DNA of 64,000 bases from an uncultured Spartobacteria bacterium (GCA_903919125.1 CAIXGS010000038.1:1-64000), one strand, 5' to 3'. Positions 43,700-52,712 are shown, counted from the first letter of the stretch. The notes: a model not told the origin generated them from the sequence alone. A program made the numbers and translations.

Positions 43700-44482
43700 T
43701 TAGTTCCTCCCGTGGGTTTGAGTATCCGCATCGAATAAGCCGTACAAGGCTTCTCCCCGTCGACAAGCGGTGTGTGGATTTACTCGCTTGTGGACCTCCG
43801 TAACTGCGTTGAACAGACTCCATGCAGTTCGTGGCAGGAACTCAGGGTGACTCGGCCTTCGCCATTCATTCATGACTTCAGGCACTTGCTTCGTAGTGAT
43901 CGCTCCGGCGTCCAGTGCTCTTATTACGATGCCGTGCGCACGCTTGTCGTCGATCCTCATCTCGTTGTAAGTGAGGATTTCTTCGTCCAGCTTTTGGAGT
44001 CTGCCACCCAGTTGCCCCTCAGCCCTTGCCGTAAGGTGACGCAAATCGCGTTCAGCAAAGCGGGTGTGCTTTCGTGCGATTTGCACCTCACCGCTGAACG
44101 CCAAGTTGTCACAGCAGAATATTTTAGTCCCTGCCACAAGCCCCTCTGGGAACGTCCTATCGGGGCTGTTCCGTATTCCTACGGCCCAAGTCCATTCACA
44201 GATGCCTCGTGCTGGCAACGTGATGTTTAACACACCGAAGTAGCGTTGACCATCATGACTCAGAGCATGAGCTTCCTCGGTGACGATGAATCCGTAGCTG
44301 TCGAGTTGATCGTGGACTTCACCAAGCACCCGACTGTGTGGGAAGGGGTACCATGTGCCGGTGTTTCTTGGCGTGAGTACGTTCCACATTTGACTCCGAT
44401 TGACTAACTCTGCGCCGCAGTGAAGCAGCATTCCTTTGGGTGGCTTTTTGGCAACCACGGGCCCTTCCTCTATCATGTTCAT
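43700..44482 (-). CDS. DUF932 phage/plasmid-like protein
   Basis: The 260-residue protein shows the DUF932 pattern common on phages, plasmids and integrative elements: YPFPHSRVLGEVHDQLDSYG, RYFGVLNITLP, GLVAGTKIFCCDNLAFSGE and ARKHTRFAERDLRHLTARA. The molecular function is unknown. It overlaps nothing upstream, but a hairpin lies before it (44506-44538). It marks the right part of the Ter island as mobile-element DNA rather than part of the stress system. Confidence 0.8.
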   Translation of the reverse strand: MNMIEEGPVVAKKPPKGMLLHCGAELVNRSQMWNVLTPRNTGTWYPFPHSRVLGEVHDQLDSYGFIVTEEAHALSHDGQRYFGVLNITLPARGICEWTWAVGIRNSPDRTFPEGLVAGTKIFCCDNLAFSGEVQIARKHTRFAERDLRHLTARAEGQLGGRLQKLDEEILTYNEMRIDDKRAHGIVIRALDAGAITTKQVPEVMNEWRRPSHPEFLPRTAWSLFNAVTEVHKRVNPHTACRRGEALYGLFDADTQTHGRN

Positions 44483-44505
44483 TTTGTCTTGGTTTCAATA
44501 ATGTA

Positions 44506-44538
44506 AAAGGGCCGGAAGCACATTGCCTCCAGCCCTTT
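44506..44538. terminator. Hairpin upstream of the DUF932 gene
   Basis: AAAGGGC-CGGAAGC (44506-44519 region) pairs with GCCTCCA-GCCCTTT (about 44524-44538), giving an 11-12 bp imperfect stem. On the - strand only four T bases follow. It could end transcription of the decayed genes upstream or serve as a leader hairpin. Confidence 0.45.
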
Positions 44539-44607
44539 CACAGGTTTTGGTTGTTGGTTGTTCTGCGTTATTCCCATTCTGGATCCTCAAGGTCGTCTTG
44601 GCAGCAT

Positions 44608-44988
44608 TCACACCGCCAAACTGACCGGAGGGGATAGTCCTGATTTTTCGTTACGATGTGGATGTGTTAGCCCTCGGTCACCTGCAAGCCCGTGGTCACA
44701 TGACCGCAGTCCGTGCAAACGAATCGCATCGAGGGAGACACACCAAGTTTGCTGAGTATGGGTGGCATGGTCGTTTTGGCTTCTACCACCCAACATTTCG
44801 GCCCAGTTATTTCGGCACTCGCCGCACTGCATTAGCCTTGGTGCTGGGATTCCCATGCTGAACCTTCGCTGCATCGAGACGCCGCACCTGCTGCAAAAGT
44901 GCGTGTGATGCAGAGCGTCGAACGCGTGTACATTGGCTCTCACAAGGCGCCTCCTTTGCATTCGTTGAAGAATTCGCAGGCGACGCAT
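44608..44988 (-). CDS. Possible small zinc-ribbon protein
   Basis: A 126-codon frame contains FCSRCGVSMQRRFSMGIPA and LMQCGECRNNWAEMLGG, two CxxC pairs spaced as in a zinc ribbon. The rest has no pattern, and the N-terminal third overlaps the end of the decayed nuclease gene in another frame. If real, the start is probably internal (the His-His-Thr-His before the first CxxC). It may equally be a fragment. Confidence 0.3.
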   Translation of the reverse strand: MRRLRILQRMQRRRLVRANVHAFDALHHTHFCSRCGVSMQRRFSMGIPAPRLMQCGECRNNWAEMLGGRSQNDHATHTQQTWCVSLDAIRLHGLRSCDHGLAGDRGLTHPHRNEKSGLSPPVSLAV

Positions 44989-45522
44989 TGCAAGCCGGGA
45001 CTCGCTACCCAGTCCTCGCGCTCCACTCCATCGACATACGACTCGATGCTGCGAAACAGTTTACCCTCCTGCTTCATATCCACCGGATCGTGCGTGGTGA
45101 TTACGAGCTTGGGCGTTTTCGTTTTCACCAGTGGCCTCTCGATAAAGAAGGGCGTAGGCGGTGAGTTGGAGTTGGTTCCGATGCTCCGCCTGAGACTCAT
45201 TAGGAGTAGTGGCCGTGGTTTTGAAATCCACGATTTTTCCACCAGGCCTAATGAGATCAATCACACCGCGCAGCACCGGCAGCCCATGTGCAGCAAGATC
45301 AGTATCTACCGCCATTTGGAGCGTTTTGTAGAGCCGAGCGGCTTCAATGCTCACGTTGTCGTAGTCGGGAAACGGATCCCGGGATTGTGGATCGTCTGCC
45401 TCCCAGTGCTTGGGAATGGCAGGGGGCGGTCCCCGAGGCGGCAGGAACGCTGGCAGTCCGCTCCACAAGTTGATATGAAGCAGGATCTTAACGCACCGCG
45501 GCAATGCAGCCTTCCCCTCCAT
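44940..45522 (-). pseudogene. Frameshifted PD-(D/E)XK nuclease gene (RecB/Cas4-like)
   Basis: One frame (45522 down to about 45125) has GVIDLIRPGGKIVDFKTTA, the nuclease core with two Asp and a Lys, and QLQLTAYALLYREATGE. A second frame carries on from about 45125 with KTKTPKLVITTHDP and ends VACEFFNECKGGAL, with the cysteines typical of RecB-family C termini. The shift sits in an A-rich stretch. The N-terminal part does not look native, so the gene is probably truncated as well as frameshifted. Such nucleases are common cargo of integrative elements. Confidence 0.6.
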
Positions 45523-45727
45523 ACGTACCTAAAAAGGAAATTCCTATCAGTTCGAGATCCCCCTTCTGCTTTTTCGTCGAGTGACAGTCGAGGCAATACT
45601 GTTTCAGCACAGGCTGAATGGTTTGTTCGAAGGCCAAGTTATGGTCGGCAAGCAGAGGTACTGCAAGCGAGGCGAGACCACCCAAAAGAAGTCTACCAGC
45701 GAAATGCGCACTGGGTATTTTGATCAT
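45488..45727 (-). pseudogene. Truncated N terminus of a cytochrome-type PSD1 protein
   Basis: From ATG 45727 the frame gives a signal peptide (LLLGGLASLAVPLLADH) and the start of a planctomycete cytochrome C domain (FEQTIQPVLKQYCLDCHSTK with a CxxCH haem motif, then QKGDLEL). After about 60 residues the sequence becomes unrelated and stops at 45488. A complete homologue would exceed 700 residues. The break near 45555 marks the right boundary of the inserted island, where foreign sequence joins the catabolic cluster. Confidence 0.6.
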
Positions 45728-45762
45728 TTTTATGACGTTAAGCCGGAGAGGAAGAGGCCACT

Positions 45763-46545
45763 TCAAAAATCACGGCTGTAGCCAGCGATCCAGCCGCCAT
45801 CGACGGGGATGACGGCACCGTTGAGGTAGGAGCTTTCGGGGGCGGCGAGGAAGAGGACGGCATGGGCGATTTCCTCGGGCTGGCCGGGGCGGCCGAGAGG
45901 GACGTGGGCGAGCATGGCATGAACGCGGTCGTTGAACTGGCCGTTCTCACCGTAGAAGAGCTGCTTTGTACCTTCGCTGAGGATGGAGCCGGGGGCGATG
46001 CAGTTGGTGAGGATGCCCTGCGAGCCGAGTTCGATGGCCATGGTGCGGGTCAGGTTGACGACTCCGGCCTTGGCAGCGGTGTAGGCACACTGGAGGCGTG
46101 CGGGGACGAGCCCCATGACGGAGGAGATGTTGATGATGCGGCCTGACTTTCGCTGGAGCATGTGGCGCGAGGCCGTCTTGCTGACGAGGAACAGGCCGGT
46201 GAGATCGACGCGGAGGATGCGGTCCCATTCCTCAGCGGGAAAGGAGTCGATGTTCACGCGGTGGGCCATGGTGTTGATGCCGGCGTTGTTAACAAGGATG
46301 TCGAGGCGACCGTGCTCTGCGATGATCTCGCTGATGGCGGACTCGATCTGTTTCTCATCGGTGACATCCATGCGGAGTGCCATGGCTCCGGGCGTGGCAG
46401 CAGCGAGCTCACGAGCACCTTCGAGGTTGATGTCGGCATAGACGACTTTGGCACCGTTGGCGGCGAGTGAGGCACAGATGGCTTGGCCGAGGGCCCCGGC
46501 AGCACCAGTGACGAGGGCGACTTGGTCTTTGAGTTGGACTTTCAT
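45763..46545 (-). CDS. SDR-family oxidoreductase
   Basis: This NAD(P)-dependent short-chain dehydrogenase has 260 residues. The Rossmann motif is TGAAGALGQAI (residues about 13-23), with NNAGINT, the catalytic Ser (NISSVMG), and the Tyr-Lys pair in YTAAKAGVVNLTR. The C-terminal VIPVDGGWIAGYS is typical. It is last in the leftward E1-E2-SDR run, 14 bases after E2, so it probably oxidises or reduces an intermediate of the same pathway. Substrate unknown; SDR sequences alone seldom tell. Confidence 0.88.
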   Translation of the reverse strand: MKVQLKDQVALVTGAAGALGQAICASLAANGAKVVYADINLEGARELAAATPGAMALRMDVTDEKQIESAISEIIAEHGRLDILVNNAGINTMAHRVNIDSFPAEEWDRILRVDLTGLFLVSKTASRHMLQRKSGRIINISSVMGLVPARLQCAYTAAKAGVVNLTRTMAIELGSQGILTNCIAPGSILSEGTKQLFYGENGQFNDRVHAMLAHVPLGRPGQPEEIAHAVLFLAAPESSYLNGAVIPVDGGWIAGYSRDF

Positions 46546-46559
46546 GAATGGGGATAGGT

Positions 46560-47762
46560 TTAAACGAGGCCGAGAAGCGGATGTTCGATGAGGTGGCGCA
46601 GGGTTTGTAGAAAGCGCGCGGCGGCGGCACCGTCGTTGACGCGATGGTCAAAGGTGAGGCTTAGCGTGAGCCGATCACGCGCGGTGAAGGAACCGTCATC
46701 AAGCGGCACGGCCTCGCGCACAATGGCACCGATGCCGAGGATAGCGGATTCGGGGGGATTAATCACTGGAGTGAAGGCCTCGACGCCGAGGCTGCCGAGA
46801 TTGCTGAGCGTGAAGCAAGCGCCCTGCATGTCTGCGGCAGCGAGTTGACCGGCACGAGCAGCAGCGATAAGCTTCTGCGTTTGGGCGGCGATCTGGGTGA
46901 GCGTGGACGTGTCGACGTCACGGATGACGGGGACGAGCAGGCCCGCCTCGGTATCCACAGCGACACCAAGGTGGATGCTTTCAGGAAGCAGGAGATGCTT
47001 TTCTGCCCAAGTGGCGGCGAGCATGGGATGCTCGCGCAAGGCGGTGGCGGCGAGTTTGACGAGGATGTCGTTGATGGTGGGGCTTGAGTGCTGGAGCAAT
47101 GAAGAAAGGGATTTGAGCTCCTGACGGAAGGCAAGCAGCGCGGTGGCATCGCAGCGAGCAGTGATGGTGACGGGCACGGTGGTCTGGCGACTGTGCATGA
47201 GCCGTGCAGCGATGGTGCGCCGCATGGGCGTGAGCGGCACCTGTTTCATGCCGGAGGTCGAGGTAGAAGTGACTGCGGCGAGGATATCGCGCTCTCGGAT
47301 GCGGCCACCGTTGCCGGTGGGTGTGAGTGTGGCAAGATCAACGCGATGCTCTTTGGCGGCTCGGCGGGCGCGGGGACTGGCCGGAGTTTGCTCTGGCATC
47401 GGCTTCGTGATCGGCTTCACGATTGGCTCCGGAATCGGGTCACTGATCGGTATCGTGATCTCAACGTGAGGTGGTGCTGTTGGGACCGTTGGCGCAGTAG
47501 CGACAGGCATCGTCTCACCTTCTGCGAGCAAGTAGCCGAGCACGTGCCCGACTTTGATAACGTCGCCCGGCTTTGGACCATTGGGTGCGATGTGCAAGAG
47601 GCCTCTATCGATGGCTTCAACTTCTTGCGCGGCTTTGTCGCTTTCGAGCGTGAAGAGCGGATCGCCTTCTTTGATGAAATCGCCATCCTTCTTCAGCCAG
47701 GCGAGGAACTTGCCTTCCTCCATAGACCAGCCGAGACGGGGTAATGTGATGTTGTTAGGCAT
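46560..47762 (-). CDS. Dihydrolipoamide acyltransferase (E2) of a 2-oxo acid dehydrogenase
   Basis: E2 moves the acyl group from E1 to CoA. The 400-residue protein has a single N-terminal lipoyl domain with the lipoylated Lys in FTLESDKAAQEV (about residue 43). A Pro-rich linker and a peripheral-subunit-binding domain (SPRARRAAKEHRVDL to RIRERDIL) come next. The catalytic domain ends with SLTFDHRVNDGAAAARFL, which has the His-x3-Asp-Gly active site. It is 9 bases downstream of E1. No E3 gene is in the window, so dihydrolipoamide dehydrogenase must come from elsewhere. Confidence 0.9.
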   Translation of the reverse strand: MPNNITLPRLGWSMEEGKFLAWLKKDGDFIKEGDPLFTLESDKAAQEVEAIDRGLLHIAPNGPKPGDVIKVGHVLGYLLAEGETMPVATAPTVPTAPPHVEITIPISDPIPEPIVKPITKPMPEQTPASPRARRAAKEHRVDLATLTPTGNGGRIRERDILAAVTSTSTSGMKQVPLTPMRRTIAARLMHSRQTTVPVTITARCDATALLAFRQELKSLSSLLQHSSPTINDILVKLAATALREHPMLAATWAEKHLLLPESIHLGVAVDTEAGLLVPVIRDVDTSTLTQIAAQTQKLIAAARAGQLAAADMQGACFTLSNLGSLGVEAFTPVINPPESAILGIGAIVREAVPLDDGSFTARDRLTLSLTFDHRVNDGAAAARFLQTLRHLIEHPLLGLV

Positions 47763-47771
47763 GATGTAGAT

Positions 47772-49763
47772 CTATTCAGCGCAAAGATCGCGGATGGCTT
47801 GGGCGATGGATTCGACATTCGGCACTACCGCTGCCTCAAGTGTGGGACTGTAGGGCGTAGGTGAGGGTTTGCCATTGAGACGGCGAATGGGCGCATCGAG
47901 TTCGTCGAAGCCTCGGTCGGCGAGTTGCGCGGCGATCTCGGCTCCGATGCCGCAATGAGCGAAGTCTTCATCCACGATGATGAGTCGGCCAGTTTTTGCG
48001 ACGGACTGAATGATGGTTTCCACATCAAGTGGCGCGACTGTGCGTGGGTCGATGAGTTCAACAGAGATGCCCTCCTTCGCGAGGCTCTCACAGGCGGCGA
48101 GTGTCTTGTGAACCATCAGAGCAAGGGCGACAACGGTGACATCGCTACCTTCGCGCACGATGGCGGCTTTGCCGAAGTCGATGAAGTATTCTTCCTCAGG
48201 CACAGGGCCTTTGACGGTCATTAGCTCGCGATGTTCGAGGAAGAGCACGGGGTCATCGCAAGTAAGCGCGGTTTTGAGCAGGCCTTTCGCATCGCGCGGT
48301 GACGAAGGCACCACGACACGCAGACCTGGGAAGTGAGCATACATCGAGTAGTAGCTGCCGCTGTGATGCGTGGCCGCTGCGTGACCGATGCCGATGCAGC
48401 CGCGCATCAATACGGGCATCTTTAGTCGCCCGCTGCTCATGTATTGCATCTTGGCGATCTGATTGACGATCTCGCCCACGGAATCGAGCAAAAAATCGGC
48501 GAACATGAAGTCAATCACCGGGCGAGTGCCAGTCATGGCAGCGCCTCCTGCAAGCCCTACAAAGCCGCGCTCGCAAATGGGCGTATCACGCAATCGTTCG
48601 GGGCCGTGCACTTCAAACAAGCCGCTCGTGGTGGCGAAGTTGCCGCCGCGCGCACCAATGCCTTCGCCCATGACGAAGATCTTCGGATTGTGAGCCATCT
48701 CCTCGGTCAGCGCTTCGAGCGTCGCCTTCATGAAGGTCAACTCGCGAGTGCTGGCGTTTGATGCAGGCACATCACGTAGAGGTCCGCTACCTGGGGCTGC
48801 ATAGATGTGAGTGGTGGCGCTCTCGGCAGTTGGATAGGCGCTCTTATCGGCAAACTCATGAGCCGTTTCGGTAAGTGCGGCGATCTCCTGTTCGATGGCA
48901 CTGAGCTCGGCATCGGTTGCGAGTTTTTGATCAAGCAGATCCTTCTTCAGTCGAGCGATGGGACATTGTGCTTTCCACTGCTCCACCTCATCACGCGTGC
49001 GGTAAGTGAAGTCGCCCATACCTTCGGCGTGCGCACGGGTGCGGTAGGTTTTGCACTCGATGAGAGTCGGGCCATCGCCGTTGCGCGCGCGCTTCACGGC
49101 CTCACCGGCAGCGGCTTCTACAGCGAGCACATCGTTTCCATCCACTTCAATGCTGGCGATGCCATACGCCGCGCCGCGAGATGCCACGCTAGGATTGCCC
49201 GCAACACTAGAAAACGGAACTTCGGTCGCGAACTGGTTGTTCTCGCACACGAACAACACTGGCAGCTTCCAGATGCTCGCCATGTTCAGGCCTTCGTGAA
49301 ACGCGCCGTTGTTCGCCGCCCCATCGCCGAAGAAGGCGACCCCGACATTGCCGGTCTTCATAATCAAAGAGCTATAGCCCGCACCGGTTGCTTGCAGGAT
49401 GCAGGGACCGACGATGCCGCTAGTGCCCATCATGCCGATCTCCGGTGCAAACAGATGCATGGAGCCCCCGCGACCCCGCGAGCATCCTGTCTCTCGGCCA
49501 TAGAGTTCTGCCATGAGTTGGCGAGGCGGCATGCCTTTGGCGAGGGCATGACCGTGACCGCGATGCGTGCTGAAGACGGCATCGGCTTCATGCAAATGCG
49601 CGCAAACACCCGTGGCGATGGCTTCTTCGCCGACATAGGTGTGGCAGGCACCGTGGATGAGTCCGCGTTGATGCGATTTCGCGAGTCGTTCTTCCACCAT
49701 GCGGATCGTCAGCATGGTGCGATAGAGTTGAAGGATGGATGATTGGTTCGTGATGGAACTCAT
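47772..49763 (-). CDS. 2-oxo acid dehydrogenase E1, alpha-beta fusion
   Basis: This thiamine-diphosphate enzyme decarboxylates a 2-oxo acid such as pyruvate, acetoin or a branched-chain acid. Residues 1-330 form E1 alpha (STHRGHGHALAKG, then GDGAANNGAFHEG with the ThDP motif ending in ENNQF). Residues about 345-663 form E1 beta (VMGEGIGARGG, DTPICERGFVGLAGGAAM, LDVETIIQSVAKTGRLIIVDED). Alpha and beta are usually separate genes; the join near residue 335 is a Ser/Thr-rich linker. It overlaps the MFS gene by 4 bases. Confidence 0.9.
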   Translation of the reverse strand: MSSITNQSSILQLYRTMLTIRMVEERLAKSHQRGLIHGACHTYVGEEAIATGVCAHLHEADAVFSTHRGHGHALAKGMPPRQLMAELYGRETGCSRGRGGSMHLFAPEIGMMGTSGIVGPCILQATGAGYSSLIMKTGNVGVAFFGDGAANNGAFHEGLNMASIWKLPVLFVCENNQFATEVPFSSVAGNPSVASRGAAYGIASIEVDGNDVLAVEAAAGEAVKRARNGDGPTLIECKTYRTRAHAEGMGDFTYRTRDEVEQWKAQCPIARLKKDLLDQKLATDAELSAIEQEIAALTETAHEFADKSAYPTAESATTHIYAAPGSGPLRDVPASNASTRELTFMKATLEALTEEMAHNPKIFVMGEGIGARGGNFATTSGLFEVHGPERLRDTPICERGFVGLAGGAAMTGTRPVIDFMFADFLLDSVGEIVNQIAKMQYMSSGRLKMPVLMRGCIGIGHAAATHHSGSYYSMYAHFPGLRVVVPSSPRDAKGLLKTALTCDDPVLFLEHRELMTVKGPVPEEEYFIDFGKAAIVREGSDVTVVALALMVHKTLAACESLAKEGISVELIDPRTVAPLDVETIIQSVAKTGRLIIVDEDFAHCGIGAEIAAQLADRGFDELDAPIRRLNGKPSPTPYSPTLEAAVVPNVESIAQAIRDLCAE

Positions 49764-51046
49764 GCTGATTTAGGTTTGAGACGTAGAAAGCTGATGATGA
49801 TACCGCCGACGATGAAGCAGGCGGCCAGGAAGTGCAGGCACTGCATTTCGCCATAGCCGTGTGTGCGCAGCCAGCCGGTGACGTGGTTGCCAGCGTAGCC
49901 CGCGAGGTTCGCACCCATGTTGATCAGACCGGTGGCCACTGCTGCGGCGGAAGCGGTAAGCGTGAGCGAGGGCAGTGTCCAAAACGGTGCAATCCAGAAG
50001 AACGCGCCAAACGCTGTGAGGCAGAGCCAGATCATCTGCGTTCCAAACCCCTGCCCCGGAATCGTGCTGCACAGGAGGAAGATGCCGGTGGAAACCATGC
50101 CGCCTGCGGCGTGCCATTTTCGATCTCCCGTTCTATCTGCGGTCTGGCCGGAGATCAGCACGCTGAGGATACCGCAACTGTAGTAGAGGCCACTGTAGAG
50201 CAGCGTCATTTGATCAGAGCCGCCGGAGAGATTTTTCACCGTGGTCGGCAACCAAAAGCTAAGCGCGTAGCCGCCGCTATTACCTACCAGAACGCCGACT
50301 ACCAGCAGCCAAACAGCGGGCAATCGCAGCGCCTGCCAGACGGAAATTTTGCCAGTGGCTTCCTTTGCCACCGCTTCGGCAGCGAGCACGCCTTCGAGAT
50401 GATCGCGCTCGGCTTGAGTGAGCCATGTGGCATTTCGAGGTCGATCCGTGAGGCACGTGAGAACCATGAACCCCATCACCACAGCAGGCAATCCCTCCAC
50501 GATGAAAAGCCACTGCCAGCCATCGAGTCCGAACCATTTCACATCCAGCAGCATCGACGACACCGGCGCACCGAGCGCAAGACTGAAGGGCACGGCCACG
50601 AGCAAGCCCGACAGTGCCCGCGAGCGATCATTCTGCGCAAACCAGTGCGTAAAATACACGATGATGCCGGGAAAAAATCCAGCCTCCGCCACACCGAGGA
50701 AAAACCGCGCCCAGTAGAACTGCGACGGCGTCTGCACGAAGGCCATCGCCGCCGAGATGAAGCCCCAGGTGATGAGAATTCGCGCGAACCATTTCCGCGC
50801 ACTCCACCGCTCCACCAGCAATGCACCGGGAATCTCTAGGAACAGATAACCGATGAAGAATACGCCAATGCCGAAGCCGAACACATCTTCCGAAAAGCCC
50901 AACGCCTCGCCCATGCGCAGCTTGGCAAAGGCCACGTTCGCACGGTCGAGGTAGGAGATGATGTAGAGCAGGATGACCAAAGGCAGCACACGCCACGCGA
51001 CCTTGCGGCGAAGAGCGACGGGATCGATGGCGGAAGAGGAGGTCAT
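49760..51046 (-). CDS. MFS transporter, anion:cation symporter type
   Basis: The 428-residue protein has 12 hydrophobic segments and the MFS signatures IISYLDRANVAFAKLRM in helix 1 and GVAEAGFFPGIIVYFTHWF in helix 4. These place it in the anion:cation symporter group that takes up hexuronates, glucarate and similar organic anions. Its position inside the catabolic run makes it the likely uptake system for the sugar acid degraded here. It overlaps the E1 gene by 4 bases and follows the hydrolase gene at 35 bases. Confidence 0.88.
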   Translation of the reverse strand: MTSSSAIDPVALRRKVAWRVLPLVILLYIISYLDRANVAFAKLRMGEALGFSEDVFGFGIGVFFIGYLFLEIPGALLVERWSARKWFARILITWGFISAAMAFVQTPSQFYWARFFLGVAEAGFFPGIIVYFTHWFAQNDRSRALSGLLVAVPFSLALGAPVSSMLLDVKWFGLDGWQWLFIVEGLPAVVMGFMVLTCLTDRPRNATWLTQAERDHLEGVLAAEAVAKEATGKISVWQALRLPAVWLLVVGVLVGNSGGYALSFWLPTTVKNLSGGSDQMTLLYSGLYYSCGILSVLISGQTADRTGDRKWHAAGGMVSTGIFLLCSTIPGQGFGTQMIWLCLTAFGAFFWIAPFWTLPSLTLTASAAAVATGLINMGANLAGYAGNHVTGWLRTHGYGEMQCLHFLAACFIVGGIIISFLRLKPKSA

Positions 51047-51081
51047 TGAGTGGTGGGAGGTTGGCGTGATGGCTCTCAGGA

Positions 51082-51891
51082 CTATGCGTTCGGTTCGGCC
51101 ACGACGGGATTGGTGAGCGCGCCGATCCTCTCAATGTCGATGGTTACAGTGTCGCCGGGCTGGAGGAAGACAGGTGGCTTCATTGCTGCGCCGACGCCTT
51201 GAGGCGTGCCGGTGAGGATGACAGTGCCAGGCAGCAGCGTGGTGCTGCCGCTGAGGAACTCGATGAGTGTGGGCACATCGAAGATCATATCGCTCGTGTT
51301 CGAATCCTGCATCGTATTGCCATTGAGGATGGTCTGGATGCGCAACGTGTTTGGGTCAGCGATCTCGTCCTTGAGCACCAGACAGGGGCCAAGCGGCGCA
51401 AAGGTGTCGAAGGTCTTACCACGGCACCATTGGCTGCCACCGCGCTTGATCTGCCAGTCGCGGGCGCTCACATCGTTGGCGCAGGTGTAGCCGAGCACGT
51501 AATCAAGCGCGTTCGCCTTGGAGACGTTTTTGCAGGCCTTGCCGATGACGACGGCGAGTTCGCACTCGTAGTCCACTTCATCGCTGGCGAGATGGCGTGG
51601 CAGGACAATGTCATCGCCGGGATTCTGCAACGCACCCGGCGATTTCATGAAGAGCACCGGATACTGCGGGATGGCGGCGTTGCTCTCCTCCGCGTGCTTG
51701 CGGTAGTTCAGGCCGATGCAAAAGATGGCTGTGGGTGCCAGCGGCGCGAGGAGTTTGCCCAGAGTGATGATTTCATCAGTGACGCGGAAGTCGCCGAAAA
51801 GATCGCCCTCGATACGGCGGGCGGTGCCGTCGGGTTGAAGGGCTGCGTGCTGAATGGTGCCGTTGTTGGCTTGGTGGCGGATAATGCGCAT
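51082..51891 (-). CDS. Fumarylacetoacetate-hydrolase-family enzyme
   Basis: The 269-residue FAH-fold protein has the family core FCIGLNYRKHAEE and the metal-binding set DYECELAVVIGK (two Glu) with NDVSARDWQ (Asp). GKTFDTFAPLGPCLV and ILTGTPQGVGAAMKPP follow. Relatives cleave 2,4-diketo-3-deoxy sugar acids into pyruvate and a hydroxy acid, or hydrate 2-keto-4-pentenoates. With an SDR gene 53 bases upstream that could make the diketo compound, a diketo-hydrolase route is plausible, but the substrate is inferred from context only. Confidence 0.85.
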   Translation of the reverse strand: MRIIRHQANNGTIQHAALQPDGTARRIEGDLFGDFRVTDEIITLGKLLAPLAPTAIFCIGLNYRKHAEESNAAIPQYPVLFMKSPGALQNPGDDIVLPRHLASDEVDYECELAVVIGKACKNVSKANALDYVLGYTCANDVSARDWQIKRGGSQWCRGKTFDTFAPLGPCLVLKDEIADPNTLRIQTILNGNTMQDSNTSDMIFDVPTLIEFLSGSTTLLPGTVILTGTPQGVGAAMKPPVFLQPGDTVTIDIERIGALTNPVVAEPNA

Positions 51892-51944
51892 GGTTGGTTG
51901 TAGGTAGGGCGTTGGAATGATGGAGAAGTGGAGTGATGTGTTGT

Positions 51945-52712
51945 CTATTTTCCAGAGGTGTAGCCGCCATCCACTGTCATGGCGCTGCCGGTGACAAAGG
52001 ACGCCGCGTCGCTGGCGAGATAGAGCGCGGCAGAGGCGATCTCAGAGGGCGCGGCCATGCGTTTCATGGCGTGCGGCGACTCCATCTGGCGGAGATAGTC
52101 GTCGGGGTTTTCATACTGGCGCAGCATGGCATCCACAAAGGGCGTGCGGACGCGACCGGGGCAGATGCAATTAATGCGCACGCCCGTGGTGCCGTGGTCC
52201 ATCGCCATCGCGCGGGTCATGCCGACGACGGCGTGCTTAGTGGTCGTGTAGGCAAAGCGCGCTTCCATGCCCATGAGTCCGGCGATGGAGGCGATGTTAA
52301 CGATGGAGCCGATGCCGCGCTCGATCATGCTGGGCAGCACTGCGCGTGAGAGGTGATACATGCCGACTACATTGATCTTCCACAGCCTTTCCAAGTCATC
52401 AGGCTTAGTGGTCAAAATGCTGCCAAAATGCCCGATGCCCGCGTTGTTGACGAGCACATCGCAGCGTCCGCCTCTCTCCGTGACCGTGCGCACAGCGGCA
52501 AGACAAGAGGACTCGTCACTGACATCCAGCACGAGCGATTCCGCACGATGGCCCGCCTGGGAGATCCGCGCGGCGATTTGCTGTGCGGCGGCTTCGTCGC
52601 GGTCGGAAGCAAAGACGAGAGCTCCGGCTTCGGCGAAACATTCCGCGATGGCAGCTCCGATGCCGGAACCGGCTCCGGTGACGAGGGCGATTTTGTCAGT
52701 GAGGGTGATCAT
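51945..52712 (-). CDS. SDR-family oxidoreductase
   Basis: The 255-residue short-chain dehydrogenase starts at ATG 52712 (ITLTDKIALVTG); a start at 52736 would add 8 non-conserved residues. It has TGAGSGIGAAIAECF, NNAGIGHFG, NIASIAG with the catalytic Ser, YTTTKHAVVGMTR with Tyr and Lys, and MTVDGGYTSGK at the end. It lies 32 bases after the aldolase gene. In L-fucose and L-rhamnose type routes such an enzyme oxidises a 2-keto-3-deoxy acid before FAH-type cleavage. Confidence 0.88.
   Translation of the reverse strand: MITLTDKIALVTGAGSGIGAAIAECFAEAGALVFASDRDEAAAQQIAARISQAGHRAESLVLDVSDESSCLAAVRTVTERGGRCDVLVNNAGIGHFGSILTTKPDDLERLWKINVVGMYHLSRAVLPSMIERGIGSIVNIASIAGLMGMEARFAYTTTKHAVVGMTRAMAMDHGTTGVRINCICPGRVRTPFVDAMLRQYENPDDYLRQMESPHAMKRMAAPSEIASAALYLASDAASFVTGSAMTVDGGYTSGK

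Noticed and set aside
20038-45730. Second attachment site repeat of the tRNA-Val 3' end
   Set aside because: I looked for the T-arm and CCA-end sequence near the right edge of the island and did not see it, so no att pair is reported.
48807-50839. Two long + strand frames (311 and 335 codons)
   Set aside because: Antisense to the E1 and MFS genes, which have clear motifs and fit the surrounding operon.
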